A stretch of DNA of 64,000 bases, from NCBI GenBank assembly GCA_029215795.1, contig JARDYH010000001.1, positions 194,439,654 to 194,503,653 of the forward strand. The letters are read 5' to 3'. Source of the DNA: Anniella stebbinsi (taxonomy: Eukaryota > Chordata > Lepidosauria > Squamata > Anniellidae). A program made the translations under genes and the position numbers. The notes below the pieces were generated by a model. The model saw nothing but the letters and a program-made list of their open reading frames with translations. It ran no database searches and was not told the origin of the DNA. Below, in pieces: positions 12,065 through 23,434 of this stretch (position 1 is its first letter; the number at the start of each line of letters is the position of its first letter).

Positions 12065-12149
12065 TCAGAACTCTAAAGGAGCTATCCAGGGTGCTGAACC
12101 TATCCCCAAACTGGGTTCAGCACCTTGGATAACTCCTTTAGAGTTCTGA
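12065..12149. repeat. Long hairpin (36-bp arms, 12-nt loop)
   Basis: 12065-12100 is complementary to about 12113-12149 with two mismatches; the arms begin TCAGAACTCTAAAGGAG. Looser symmetry continues outside (CTGATTCAG near 11991 and 12177), so this is probably the centre of a diverged palindromic MITE of about 200 bp. Confidence 0.7.
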
Positions 12150-12549
12150 ATGAAACCCAGACCAGCCCCCACTGGTCTGATTCAGTTCAAGCCAGTTTAA
12201 TAAGTCCATATACCTTCAGAACCAGTTGCGCATAAACAGAATGACAGGGCACAAGACGCAAATGATAAAGGAAGCTAAACACAAAGAGAATGTGATTTTG
12301 AAGCCTAGTTGCTTTTTTCTCTCCTAAAGTTATGCCTGATGGTGAATACACGCAGTTAAAAAAAATTACATGACGTGCATTCACATGTGCCTAGCCCCCC
12401 TTGAGGACCATTAACAAATTGTGTGTGTGCTTGGCTTGCTACTTAATCTTGAAGCCCTGTCAATTTCACCTGTGTGACATGTGTTTGCAAATACATTTTT
12501 TAACACACATGCTTTATGTGAATTCAATATGGTGAATTCACACATGCAC

Positions 12550-12564
12550 AATAATAATAATAAT

Positions 12565-12599
<35 letters not shown>

Positions 12600-13500
12600 T
12601 TTCTTACCCGCCCCTCCCTATGGATCGAGGCGGGGAACAACATTAAATACAAAACAGCATAAAATACATAAAACTGATTAAAATGTATAAAACTAATGAA
12701 TTATTAAAAACATAAAACCAATACATTATTAAAAGGCATCTTAAAATTCAACTGGGTAGGCCGGCCGGAAGACTGTTAAGTTAGCGGATCTCTCCCGGCA
12801 GGCCATTCCACAGTCTGGGAGCGGCAGAAGAGAAGGTCCTCTGGGTAACAGTTGCCAGCCTAGTTTTTGCTGACTGGAGTAAGTTCTTCCCAGAGGACCT
12901 GAGTGTGCCGGGCGGACTGTACAGGAGAAGGCGATTCCGCAGCTAACCTGGACCCAAATCATGTAGGGCCTTAGAGGTAATAAAAACAACACTTTATACT
13001 TCGCCCGGAAACTGACTGGCAGCCAGTGAAGTGATTTTAAAATTGGTGTGATATGGTCACCTATAGGTGTATTGGTGACCAACCTGGCCACCATATTTTG
13101 AACTAATTGAAGTTTCCGGACTAGGCACAAAGGTAGCCCTACAGCGCACTGCAGAAGACGAGCCTCAAAGTTACCAGCGCATGCACTACTACCTTTAGGT
13201 CTTCCGACTCTAGGAAGTGGCGCAGCTGGCGTATCAGCCGCAGCTGATAGTAGGCACTCCTGGCCGTCGCATCTATCTGGGCTGTCATTTGGAGCCACGA
13301 ATCCAGAAGCACCCCCAAGCTGCGAACACAGTCTTTCAGAGGGAGTGTAACCCCATGCAGAACTGGTTGACACACCTCCAAACCCAGGTTGGGGCTTTTG
13401 ACATTAAGCACCTCCATCTTGTCTGGATACAGGTTCGGTTTGTTTTTCCTCATCCAGCCCATTACCACCTCCAAGCATTCATTTAAAGATCTTAGGTGTA
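12550..13500 (-). mobile_element. CR1/L2-clade LINE, 5'-truncated, with RT C-terminal fragment
   Basis: A minus-strand element with its (TTA)n tail at about 12550-12592. The 3' UTR signature CCCGCCTCGATCCATAGGG is visible as its complement near 12605. Conceptual translation gives the reverse-transcriptase C-terminal half: a LNECLEVVMGWMR-like segment, then SLGVLLDSWLQM, QLVQNMVARLVT, and HITPILKSLHWLPV. The catalytic YADD-containing palm lies upstream and is missing. Compared with the copy at the right edge of the window, a 4-bp loss near 13140 and a second frame change near 12985 break the frame. It is a dead, 5'-truncated copy, which is usual for this clade. Confidence 0.88.
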
Positions 13501-13569
13501 GAAATAAAATATGAAGTGGCCCCAAATTGGTGTTCTTCAAATTGTCTTGAGAGTAAAATTCAAGCACTA

Positions 13570-15833
13570 GTCACATTCACAGGTGTTTAGGGTCCCCAGA
13601 ACAGGTAAGGCCCCATTCAGAGCCCAAACCAAAAAGAACAGCACCCAGGTTTTTTTGCTGTAGAGTATTATATGATGAAAAAAAAATCCTTCTATGCTTT
13701 CCCCAGTATCTCCTGCAGATGATTGCAAAGTGTTATTTCAGCAATGAAAAGAACGACTGGAGGGCCGGATAATATATGTGTATTCATATGTGTCTTGGCA
13801 ACAAAATGTTCTGCAGTTTTTGTGGCAACATGTAGGCGTGGGCCCTTATAAGCTGAATGGTTTAATGGGGAAAAATTAACAAAAGAGAGGCATATGCTGC
13901 TTTCTCCTGTATCTGTCCACATGAACAATCACAGCCCTCTGTCTGCGACAGATCCTATTTAATAAGACAAATCAAGGTAATTTAGTCCCTTAATTGCAAC
14001 CTAAAATTGCAAACATCAATAAATTTCAGAAAGATCCCTCACCCTTCCTAATCCCTTTCATCTTTAATGATTCAGAGCAGAGGTAAGGGCTCAGGATTTT
14101 TTGGGTGTTCATTCTCCTTGTGCAGCTCTGACATTTGAAGCAGGAAAGCCAAGATTTTAACTTTGTGGCAACTCCAGCGCCTCAAACGACTGAGCTCATG
14201 TGAAACACTCTGCACGCATCAAGTCATTTCTAAGAATGCAGTCATCACAATGGACTTCCACAATGGCACTCTGTCGCCAAGATGCAACCCCAGAAAAAAA
14301 AGCTATAATATTGTACAGCAAGATGGAATGAAAAGCCATATGCAAAAGATCACCTGTAAATGAAACACCCACTCCCCTACATGAGGACAGACAGGTGAAA
14401 AACGCAACATGCCTTACCTTTTGTCTGCAACCAAGCCAAACCCCAGGAGTGTGTCACGTTAGAAAGAAAAGGCTGGAGAATCTGCAAAATAAGCCACACA
14501 CACACACACACACACACACAAATTAAAACTATTACATTGGAAAGGTCTTTTCTTCCAATTCTGTATGTATACACACACACACACACACACACACGTACAC
14601 ACCCCTTTAATTAGTTTTAAAAAGCACCAAAAATGCATGCAAAAAGCTATCAAATCCCCCCCCCAACATAAAAAAGATTCCATGCAACACGAACAAGTAT
14701 ATACTCTATGCTTTACATGCAGAGTCTGAATCAATCCCAGGTTTGCAATATTTGCACCTCATTTACAGCAGTAAGGGCTTCTGTAGATCAGCATATTGCA
14801 GGTATTTAAAAAGGCATTCACATAAAGCTGATGGTAAAACAAAGAGGGGGGTGGGGGTATCATTACCAGCTCTCGTGCTGCAATACCACAAAGGCATATC
14901 CTTAAATAACTGCAGCATAATCATTCTCCCAAAGCATTAATATCCGTGAGCTCGCTGTCTATCTCCAGACAGACACAGTCTGCCAGCCACCAGCTTGTAG
15001 CTTCCGTATGTGTGTCGGGAAAGAGGAAAACTGCAAATTAGATAAAGTCCCCGCAGTGGTGAAAAGGAAAAGAGGCCGAGTGGAAGACACAGAGGGAGCT
15101 CGCTGGCCACAGAATTTTCCAGAATGACGGCAAAGCAGCCAGCTCCGCCATCATTCACTTACAATAGGATGCTGCACTTGCCTCAGCTTAAGCAGTCTGT
15201 CAAAAGGGTTCCTGGTATCGAATGCCTGACAAGCATTTTAATTGCAACCAACCAAAATGTGTCCTCAGAAATCAGGCCTCTAATCCTAGGAAGACTATCA
15301 ACTGGTTTCCTGTTGTCTCACTGCTAAATGCTCACACAAAGACAACAAAACACTGTAAATTTAATGTAAGTTTCTGAATCTATTTTTTAAGATGTTTCAT
15401 TTACAGTATTATGTACTGATGACTCCTCGCTCTTTTTAGGTTTTGTTTTTGTCCCCCTTTGTATCTTCCAACCACATTTTTTCTCCACAAAGAAAGAGGA
15501 CTGCTTATAAAAGAAAAAAAAATACTGTACGGGATTGTTTTTCAGCATTGTTATGATTTGAAAGGGAAAAAAATCTGATGTAAATGTTGCAACTAGCTTC
15601 CTGTCATGAGCTAGAGTTCACTGCTACAAGACACAGATAGATTAGATCAACCATGTGGATTGGAAACATTAGCAGAAACATGCTACACAAGCGGATAATC
15701 ATCACACAGTTGAATGATAATTTCAAGTATTAGGGTTGACCAAATATTGTTTTATTGTTTTAAGTAGAGGGTAACTCAGAGGGCAAAAGACGGTGCTCAA
15801 CAAGATGGATTTGTTACCACCCCTTTTCTTTCA
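13570..15833. other. Single-copy sequence with (CA)n tracts
   Basis: (CA)n tracts lie at 14495-14520 and 14570-14594. The antisense frames over them (about 14377-14734) are repeat translations and not genes. The block 14940-15320 has slightly higher CpG and no repeats; nothing was identified. Confidence 0.45.
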
Positions 15834-15938
15834 GAATTGCAGTCCACCCTTATGCATGTTGTTTACTCATAAGTAAATCTCACTGACTTCAACAGGACTA
15901 GCTCCCAGGAAAGTGTCCTTAAGATTGAGCCATTCAGC
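15834..15938 (+). repeat. Short dispersed squamate repeat, diverged
   Basis: Contains CATAAGTAAATCTCACTGAC and CAACAGGACTAGCTCCCAG in the order seen in the related blocks at 2390 and 11315. A second, weaker inverted piece may lie at 16045-16115. Confidence 0.45.
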
Positions 15939-16436
15939 TTACTGGGAGATGTTTCAGAAATAGTTTTTTTCTCATAAGCATCTGTTAGGGTTTGTTCCAC
16001 TTTAAGAAGTTGAGAGGAAATAATGGACCATCTTCCATTTTAAGATTGCAATCCAATAAGTCCCACTGAACTTAAAGGGTCTTATTTTTGAGTAAAACTA
16101 CATATGATTGAGCTGCAAGAGTATTCCCACAAGTGACACCAGGGTTGAAACTAGTAGTTCCAATATGCACACAGTTGTTGCTGGAGACAGTAGTCATATG
16201 TCTAGTTGCCTCCTTCCCCTCCATAATCATCTTCTGAATCATGACCTTGGGCATAAATGTCTTCATTCCTCGCTCCACAATACTGCCTTACCACAGGGAA
16301 ATGCACAATATTGTAACAAGCAAGCATGAGTAAGTTGCAGTAGATGCTATTGAGTGGGAGACGGAAGTGGGCAGGTACTGCTGCTTTTAGCAGCTACCAC
16401 TTGTATACTGTAATGCCTGAATCCAGCCTAAAAATT
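15939..16436. other. Single-copy sequence, no gene seen
   Basis: Nothing recognised apart from the possible repeat fragment at 16045-16115. Confidence 0.4.
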
Positions 16437-16734
16437 GCTTTTAGGATCAAACAACACTAAATGGACATGGAATAACGGGCTCAAGTTGCAGGAAGCCAGA
16501 TTCTGGCTGGACATCGGGAAAAATTTCCTCACCGTTAGAGCAGTAAGGCAATTGAACCAATGACCTAGGGAGGTCCTGGGCTCTCCCACATTAGAGGCAT
16601 TCAAGATGCAGCTGGACAGCCATCTGTCAGGGATGCTTTAAGGTGGATTCCTGCATTGAGCAGGGGAATGGACTCAATGGCCTTATAGGCCCCTTCCAAC
16701 TCTACTATTCTGTGATTCTATGAAATGCATCACT
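16437..16734 (+). mobile_element. CR1 retroposon 3' end
   Basis: A 5'-truncated CR1 copy. It carries the characteristic end AATGGCCTTATAGGCC, CTTCCAACTCTACTATTC, then the octamer-like terminus ATTCTGTGATTCTATGA with no poly(A). Further 5' are remnants of the last coding codons and 3' UTR (CTGGCTGGACATCGGG, AAATTTCCTCACCGTTAGAG). It has no open frame. Confidence 0.9.
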
Positions 16735-16809
16735 GGCAACTATATCAAAGTATTACACACACACACACACATTTTCCACTGGGACTACAGCATATGGGAA
16801 AGTGGGAAT

Positions 16810-16917
16810 TTAACCCTTTCCTCCCCCACTGCAATCCCAATGAAAATTTCTGCCCATGTCTGCAATTAGTCTTAGGCACATTTAATCAGGATTGCAGCTG
16901 AGGAAAGGAGGGTTAAA
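16810..16917. repeat. Inverted-repeat element (about 108 bp), MITE-like
   Basis: 16810-16837 (TTAACCCTTTCCTC ... CTGCAATCC) pairs with 16889-16917 (GGATTGCAG ... GGAAAGGAGGGTTAA). Similar TTTAAACCCTCCTCTCC words occur near 28558 and 29170. Class not known. Confidence 0.5.
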
Positions 16918-16929
16918 CTTTTCCTAGCA

Positions 16930-19369
16930 CTAAATTTCTAATTAAAAATCCACACACACACATACCTAGTATTAATTTTTTTTACAACCCATATGTAATT
17001 GGTAGTGACACATTCAGTCTAACTTATAATTTAACACCATTCCATTCCAGATGGATGGTCAATATAAGATAGAAAGTGAAGAAGAGAACTTTAATATAAT
17101 TGTATATTGCAGTTTTAACATTCAAATTGCATATTAAATTAAATGAGTTTTCCCAGTTTTATATTCTAAAAACAGACATGGCAGATGAAAACAGGTGAAA
17201 AAACTATTTAAATGTTAATTGGGAGAACAGCTTTAAAATGTCAGGTTGGATCTCAGAGACTGAAGCCTATACCTTATAATTTCCCAATGAGCTGGGAGAT
17301 CCAGTAACAATAGAGTCTCCTGCCAGTTTTTCCCATGCGGTCTTTTATCAAATTCTGTCCCTTATCTGCTTTGCAGCATGCTAAGAATCCTGCTTGCTGG
17401 AGTGGGGGAGGGGGCAAGAGGATCAAGAGTAAAATGAACAGGGGAATCTACTGCTCCTGGATTTCTGACTTCATCCAGCAATCTCTCCGGGTTGCAATAT
17501 GGGGGGTGTCTTCATGGCCTCTCCTTCCACTTTATACCCCTTGTTATCGCTGTGGGGTGGGGGGTGGGAAATCCTCAGGGCAGGAGAGAGCACTCCTTGC
17601 GCTTTCTGCTTCCCACCCCGACGATTTTCTTTGGAGATCTTTCTTTCTTAAGCAAAGCTGTCAGCCTACATCGCCAAACCTTCCTTCCCCCTCTATTTTA
17701 ATTCTCCCCTTTCCTCTGTGCTCTCAAAGCTGGTAGAAGATTTCCCCGATGGACATTCAGCTCATTGGGCCCGCTCCTATCAGCAGTTACCATATGCCGA
17801 AGTGAAGGTACACAGTGGAAAGACTATGGTGACCTTGCTTCAAAGGAAAAAGTCGGGGTAAGTCCCCGACTTTTTAAATGCACAGCTGTAATGGCTGCGA
17901 GTTGGCAGCTACATCGTATAACCGACGCACCACCACTGCGCAGCCACCACTAGGCAAATAAGACATATAGACAGCCCCTTGGCAAGCTTAAACAACTTAA
18001 CTCCATTCCTTGAAAGCCTGACTTAGGTATCGCAGAGAAATGGACCCCTCATCAGTTTGACAAGATCATCATCCCTTCTGCTTTATCTTCATCCAACCTG
18101 CAAATTCCTATCTTTCAAATTAGGATTAGATACTGACATTGCTGAGTAGGATTTTATGGATTATGGCTACAAAGCGAACCGGGATCAGCATGGGCGATCC
18201 AAAAGCTGGCAAGCAATAATGTCAAATCACTTAGCAGGATCTCCAAGAACTGTGTTAGTTTCTTTACAGGATCTCAGCTAAATGCCCCACTTTTCCTTGG
18301 TTATTTCAGTTCTGAAAGACTTTAAAGAGTTTGGATTTAGGAGGAACTTCATCTTTCAGCAGAATTTAAATATAAGCTTATGTAACATATCTGGGGCATG
18401 GCTACTCAGAAGGAATGTGCTTACCATGGTTGAAATTATTTAATTCAGTTCTGAAAGGGGATCCTGTCTAGTCAATGCTAACAATCGTTGTCATGTAAAA
18501 GATTCCAGGTAAAGCCGTATTCCTTCCATCTTTTTATTTCATCTGCCCTGACTACATCTTAGAGTACAGCGATTGGGGTATAAGTGAGGAGGTAATGGTT
18601 ACTGTTATTCCATTAGAATTAAGTGGAGAGAAAACTGAGACTAACACTTAATTTAAAAATTTATATTTATTTAGATTAGTACTTATAGGGTGCTTTGGCA
18701 TAAGCAGGATGTCAAAGCGACTTACACAATCAAAACGAATAAAAAATAAATTAAACAAGCATTAGTAATCACAATTAAAACTAGAACGCCGAGAGCAACA
18801 GAACAACTACGAACTGCAATTAAAGAATAGCAAAAGAACCAGATTAACAACAACAAGTTGGGCTGCAAAGACTATGAAATAATACAGTCTTTGCAGCAAT
18901 GATACTGACAGGTTTGAGAGTTCCCTGAGCAAGATGTGCCCTCCTGCTCCATCTCCCCCCTCCTGACCACTACACCACACTAGTTGCTCCCCCTTCCCAG
19001 GCATCAGGAAAGGAAATCAATGGGCTTCTTTTCTCTCTTTTCCCCAAACCTTTTACAGAGGTAACTACTTCTATTGCCCAGTGCACCCAACTATAACCTC
19101 TGTTAAAAGTTTGGGGGGGAACAAAATAATCCCTTTCGTTGTCTTCCCAGAACTTGCTCAGTTTCCACCACCACCTATTTACCAGATTTATTGATTGATT
19201 CATTACATTTGCATACATGCCTATAAATGGTTTTATTGGTGAATAACTGTGATATACAGGGGTGTAAGCAGGAATATGGAATTGATTGCCCCATTCAATC
19301 TAATTAGTGGATAGTGCCTTTGGCCTCTATACCTAGCGTGTCTATGGATCTTAGCCAAAACCTTTGTTT
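16930..19369. other. Single-copy sequence, no gene seen
   Basis: Plus-strand frames at 17335-17736 (133 codons) and 17492-17701 overlap in different frames and show no known motif. The block 17310-17960 is more GC-rich. A 12-bp perfect hairpin lies at 17847-17875. The part at 18000-18260 is repeat-free. Confidence 0.4.
17847..17875. repeat. Perfect 12-bp stem hairpin
   Basis: AAAAAGTCGGGG at 17847-17858 pairs exactly with CCCCGACTTTTT at 17864-17875 across a 5-nt loop. No function can be assigned. Confidence 0.6.
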
Positions 19370-19550
19370 CGTGTCTTTTGGACACTACAAGGCCTTTATA
19401 ATAAGGGATTGTCTCATTTGGCTAATTGCTGGAAGTGCAATGCAGCTAATGCTGCTTTTAAACATGTTTTGGCAATGTCCAGTAGTTGCTTCTTTTTGGG
19501 AGGAGGCTATTATACAGATACATTTTGAACTGGAACAATCTTCAGCTGTG
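19370..19550 (+). mobile_element. L1-type LINE ORF2 C-terminal remnant
   Basis: Translation across one frameshift gives CWKCNAANAAFKH, then MFWQCPVVASFWEE. This is the Cys/His-containing C-terminal segment typical of L1 ORF2 proteins (Cys-x2-Cys, His, Phe-Trp-x-Cys-Pro, Phe-Trp). The upstream endonuclease and RT domains are absent. An old, truncated, frameshifted copy. Confidence 0.6.
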
Positions 19551-19704
19551 AGGTTCAGGCTCAGGAGCTTGGATAAATCGTGCACTTGTCTTTCCTTTGC
19601 ACAAGGGAAGGCAGGGAAGGTTAGGCTTTAGGCTTGCAGGTCTACTCTTCCCCCCCCCCCCCGAGGTCCACCCAAAAGAGCCAGGGACAAAATGGTGGCT
19701 CACG

Positions 19705-20024
19705 TAGGCTGACCATATGAAAAGGAGGACAGGGCTCATGTGACTTTAACAGTTGTAGAGAAAAGGGAATTTCAGCCAGTATCATTTGTATGCAATTAGT
19801 TCCTGGTGAAATTCCCTCTTCATCACAACAGTTAAAGTTGCAGGCACTATACTAGAGTGACCATATACAACAGAAGGCAGGGCCCCTGCACCTTTAACTG
19901 CTATGATGAAGAGGGAATTTCACCAGGAACTAAATGCATACAAATAACCCTGGCTGAAATTCCCTTTTCTCTACAACTGTTAAAGTTACATGAGCCCTGT
20001 CCTCCTTTTCATACGGTCAGCCTA
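19705..20024 (-). mobile_element. Palindromic hAT-type MITE, copy 3 (320 bp)
   Basis: It starts TAGGCTGACC and ends GGTCAGCCTA. The flanking 8-bp repeats are perfect: GGCTCACG at 19697-19704 and 20025-20032. The asymmetric centre reads GGCACTATACTAGAGTGACC, so the element lies in the reverse orientation relative to copy 1. Both ends are the 'A' type. Non-coding. Confidence 0.95.
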
Positions 20025-20059
20025 GGCTCACGGGGCAATTTTCTACTGTACCCCATGTA

Positions 20060-20492
20060 CCCTAAAAACATAAGAGCCATGGTGGATCAGACAAAAGGCT
20101 TATGTAGTTCAGCATTCTGTTCACACAGTAGCTAGCCAGATACCTGTGGGAAGCCCATAAGTAGGACATGAGTGCAAAGAACACCCTCACACTCATGTTC
20201 CCTAGCAACTGGTATACAAAGGAATATCCTCAGATTTTGGAGGTGATATACAGCCATCATGATTAGTAGACATTGATAGCTTTATTCTCCATGAATTTGT
20301 CTAATCCCCTTTTAAACCAGTTCAAGTTAGTGGCCATCACTACATTTTGTGGTAGCGAATTTCACTGTGTGAAGAAGTACTCTCTCTTTTTTCTGTCCTG
20401 AATCTCCCGCCATTCAGTTGCCTGTCCTTGATCTGTTCTAGTATTATGGGAGAAAAAACTTCTCCCCAAAGACTCTCTCAGTACCCTACACT
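20060..20492 (-). mobile_element. CR1/L3-type LINE 3' region, minus strand
   Basis: Read on the minus strand, this is the end of a CR1-clade LINE. A decayed coding tail includes KREYFFTQ near 20362-20385 (the 'FFT/SQR' motif before the stop region). A 3' UTR follows, whose plus-strand complement reads CATAAGAGCCATGGTGGATC and CCAGCAACTGGTAT-like words. A comparable plus-strand relative lies at 61925-62700. It begins about 30 bp beyond the palindromic MITE. Dead copy. Confidence 0.75.
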
Positions 20493-21060
20493 GGGATGAT
20501 CTGCATACCCAAATGCAAAACTGTCCTCCTCCCCGCCCTCCAACAGTGCAGCACATGTCACTCCAAATAGTCTTGTGGCTCACAGGAGTGGTTTGGGGGC
20601 AGGTGTAAGGGACCACAGCAGGAAAGTGGTGGGAACCCCCCCCCCCCATGCAAGCAGAATTCCATATGCAACTCTTTGGAGCCAAGCCAATGAATACAAA
20701 CCTGAGTATTCATTTTATATTTTCCAAACTGAGGAAAAACTGTTTTTTTAATGGATTTTCACAACTATTTATCAGGAAGCTTTCAGGCTACTGAATACAA
20801 ATGTGCAACGTCTTTTTGATTATCCTAAAATTGGTAGTTTTCCCTTTTAATAACCTCCGCATACTGATAGAAACCATCCTTTAGAGGAGGGTCACTTAAC
20901 CACCGCGGAAGTTTTAAATAAATAAAAGTATGGCATGCATTTCAGAAATTTTGTTATTCCAGAAATGCTACTTAAGAAGCAATCAGAAATCTCAACTTTT
21001 AAAAGCTACGGTTCCAATGTGAACTAGACTACCGTTACTCCGCCCGCATAAAATTTAATC
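20493..21060. other. Single-copy sequence, no gene seen
   Basis: Nothing identified. A poly(C) run lies at about 20637-20647. Confidence 0.45.
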
Positions 21061-21068
21061 CTCTACTA

Positions 21069-21388
21069 TAGGGTGACCAGATAAAATCCAGATCAGGGCT
21101 CATGTAACTTTAACAGTTGTAGAGAAAAGGGAATTTCAGCCAGTGTCATTGGTATGCAATTAGTTCCTGGTGAAATTCCCTCTTCATCACAACAGTTAAA
21201 GGTGCAGGGGCCCTGCCTTCTTTTGTCTATGGTCACTCTAGTATAGTGCCTGCACCTTTAACTGTTGTGATGAAGAGGGAATTTCACCAGGAACTAATTA
21301 CATACAAATGACACTGGCTGAAATTCCCTTTTCTCTACAACTGTTAAAGTTACATGAGTCCTGACCTGGATTTTATCTGGTCACCCTA
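21069..21388 (+). mobile_element. Palindromic hAT-type MITE, copy 4 (320 bp)
   Basis: It starts TAGGGTGACC and ends GGTCACCCTA. Perfect 8-bp flanking repeats CTCTACTA lie at 21061-21068 and 21389-21396. Plus-orientation centre, 'B'-type ends on both arms. Confidence 0.95.
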
Positions 21389-21480
21389 CTCTACTAGCCA
21401 CATATTGTGGCCACCAGGTATTTAACAAGCTATCAGTTTTCGCAGATGATGGCAACACAAACAAGTGGATATTTATTACT

Positions 21481-21485
21481 CTCTC

Positions 21486-21531
<46 letters not shown>
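21481..21531. repeat. (CT)n(CA)n microsatellite
   Basis: A short CT run is followed by about 20 CA units. It sits between MITE copies 4 and 5. Confidence 0.95.
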
Positions 21532-21533
<2 letters not shown>

Positions 21534-21592
21534 CTCATGGTTGATAAGCTGCATTCACCAGTTTTTCAGGTCTGTGCAAAGATAACCTACTC

Positions 21593-21911
21593 TAGGCTGA
21601 CCATATGAAAAGGAGGACAAGGCTCATGTAACTTTACCAGTTGTAGAGAAAAGGGAATTTCAGCCAGTGTCATTTGTATGTAATTAGTTCCTGGTGAAGT
21701 TCCCTCTTCATCACAACAGTTAAAGGTGTAGGCACTATACTAGAGTAACCAGTTACAAAATAAGGCAGGGCCCCTGCAACTTTAACTGTTGTGATGAAGA
21801 GGGAATTTCACCAGGAACTAATTGCATACAAATGACATGGCTGAAATTCCCTTTTCTCTACAACTGTTAAAGTTACATGAGCCCTGTCCTCGTTCTCATA
21901 TGGTCAGCCTA
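21593..21911 (-). mobile_element. Palindromic hAT-type MITE, copy 5 (319 bp)
   Basis: It starts TAGGCTGACC and ends GGTCAGCCTA. Perfect 8-bp flanking repeats ACCTACTC lie at 21585-21592 and 21912-21919. The centre is in reverse orientation and both ends are the 'A' type. A 2-bp deletion in the right arm (GACATGG for GACACTGG) slightly unbalances the palindrome. Confidence 0.95.
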
Positions 21912-21919
21912 ACCTACTC

Positions 21920-22332
21920 CTTTCAAGAAAATCCACAAATCCTAATGATATTAAGGAGATTCATGTTTTTCGTGTTGCAGAATGAAACTGGTTCTGTCAC
22001 CTGACCACTTATTTTACAATACTAGATGTATATTCTGACAGGCTACGGTAATACAACGCAAGCTTCTTCTTTTTTTTCTCTGGATGGAAACTACAACTGA
22101 AAACAATGAAACACACAAAAGCTCTGCTGTACTGCATCTGTGAAAAAAATATTCTAAAGGGACTCTGCTGTGAGGAAGGTTAAGGCAGAACCCATCGCTG
22201 TTAACCATCTCTATGGTTACTGGTTTAGAAAAAGATCAGACATTCAACAGAAAAGAGCAATGGGGGAAGGAGAGCAAAAAAATAATCTCAACTAATGTAG
22301 TCAGCCTCAGCATGTATGAAAAAATATGAATT
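21920..22332. other. Single-copy sequence, no gene seen
   Basis: Nothing recognised. Confidence 0.45.
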
Positions 22333-22402
22333 TGTTTTATTTATTACATTTCTATACTGCCCAATAGCCAAAGCTCTCTGGGCGGTTCATAAATAAAACA
22401 AA
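22333..22402 (-). mobile_element. CR1/L2-clade LINE 3' end fragment
   Basis: TTTATTACATTTCTATACTG followed by CCAAAGCTCTCTGGGCGG is the complement of the conserved 3' end seen at 3963-4165 and 31330-31681. Only about 70 bp remain. Confidence 0.7.
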
Positions 22403-23099
22403 CCCAGAGCCTTCAAAACTCATTCTGGAAATGTTCAGTGGAATAAAGGCCTGCTTATCTTCTCTTCACCTTATGTTCCTTTATAGAGAGCCAACATGCA
22501 AGTATCTTACCTGCTCATCTCATTTTGACAATATGTCCGTTCAAAATCTTCAAAATTTAATTGCCCATTTCCATTGTACTTTACTGTCTATTCCAAATTG
22601 TGTTGTATTGTTGGCACATTTCATCAACTTGCTAATAATAATTATGCACTCCCTCTCCCTAGGTATCATCACAGCAAATGGCATTTGTCTTTCAGCTTAT
22701 CTGAGAGCTCAGTTTATCTGAGAGCTCTTCAATACTAACACCATCCACAGTTTCCACAATAATGTCTCAACTGTATAAGATTTTGTTTCCATTTCCACAC
22801 AATTTCAGGTAATGACGGGTCTCTTTCTTACTTGCTTGCGTTATAATAATGTGGAAAGGCAGAGAGGTCAGATTAATTGACCAGTGCTATCAGAAATAGT
22901 ACTGATGATAACTAACAAGAGAAAGCAGAATGAATGAAGAATAGTCAATTAAACCCACTGTGTAATTCAACCATTTCTATGGTGCAGAAGATCCCCCATT
23001 GGCCAATATATGCTTGGAAGTGCTGGACATTTTGTGGATGTACACGAATTTACTTGAAATGACTAAGCATATTTGCATTAATAACTAACCTTGCCATTA
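22403..23099. other. Single-copy sequence, no gene seen
   Basis: A 96-codon frame at 22431-22721 (+) has no recognisable domain. Nothing else identified. Confidence 0.4.
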
Positions 23100-23107
23100 G
23101 CTGTTCA

Positions 23108-23426
23108 TAGGCTGACCAGATAAAATCCAGGTCAGAGCTCATGCAACTTTAACAGTTGTGGAGAAAAGGGAATTTCAGCCAGTGTCATTTGTATGCAATT
23201 AGTTCCTAGTGACATTCCCTCTTTATCACAACAGTTAAAGGTGCAGGCACTATACTAGAGTGACCATATACAAAAGAAGGCAGGGCCCCTGCAACTTTAA
23301 CAGTTGTGATGAAGAGGGAATTTCACCAGGAACTAATTGCATACAAATGACACTGGCTGAAATTCCCTTTTCTCTACAACTGTTAAGTTACATGAGTCCT
23401 GACCTGGATTTTATCTGGTCACCCTA
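23108..23426 (-). mobile_element. Palindromic hAT-type MITE, copy 6 (319 bp)
   Basis: It starts TAGGCTGACC and ends GGTCACCCTA. Flanks are GCTGTTCA (23100-23107) and GCTGATCA (23427-23434), a 7/8 match. The centre is in reverse orientation with 'B'-type ends on both arms. Confidence 0.93.
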
Positions 23427-23434
23427 GCTGATCA

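Noticed and set aside
14459..14734. Cys/Val-rich minus-strand frames as small secreted proteins
   Set aside because: The Cys-Val repeats are translations of the (CA)n tracts at 14495-14520 and 14570-14594.
19857..20135. Recurrent frames with the word EIPFSLQLLK (also near 455, 21822 and 34965) as a conserved peptide family
   Set aside because: The conservation is due to the palindromic MITE being read through its arm. The frames differ in extent, end at the element borders and have no purifying pattern.
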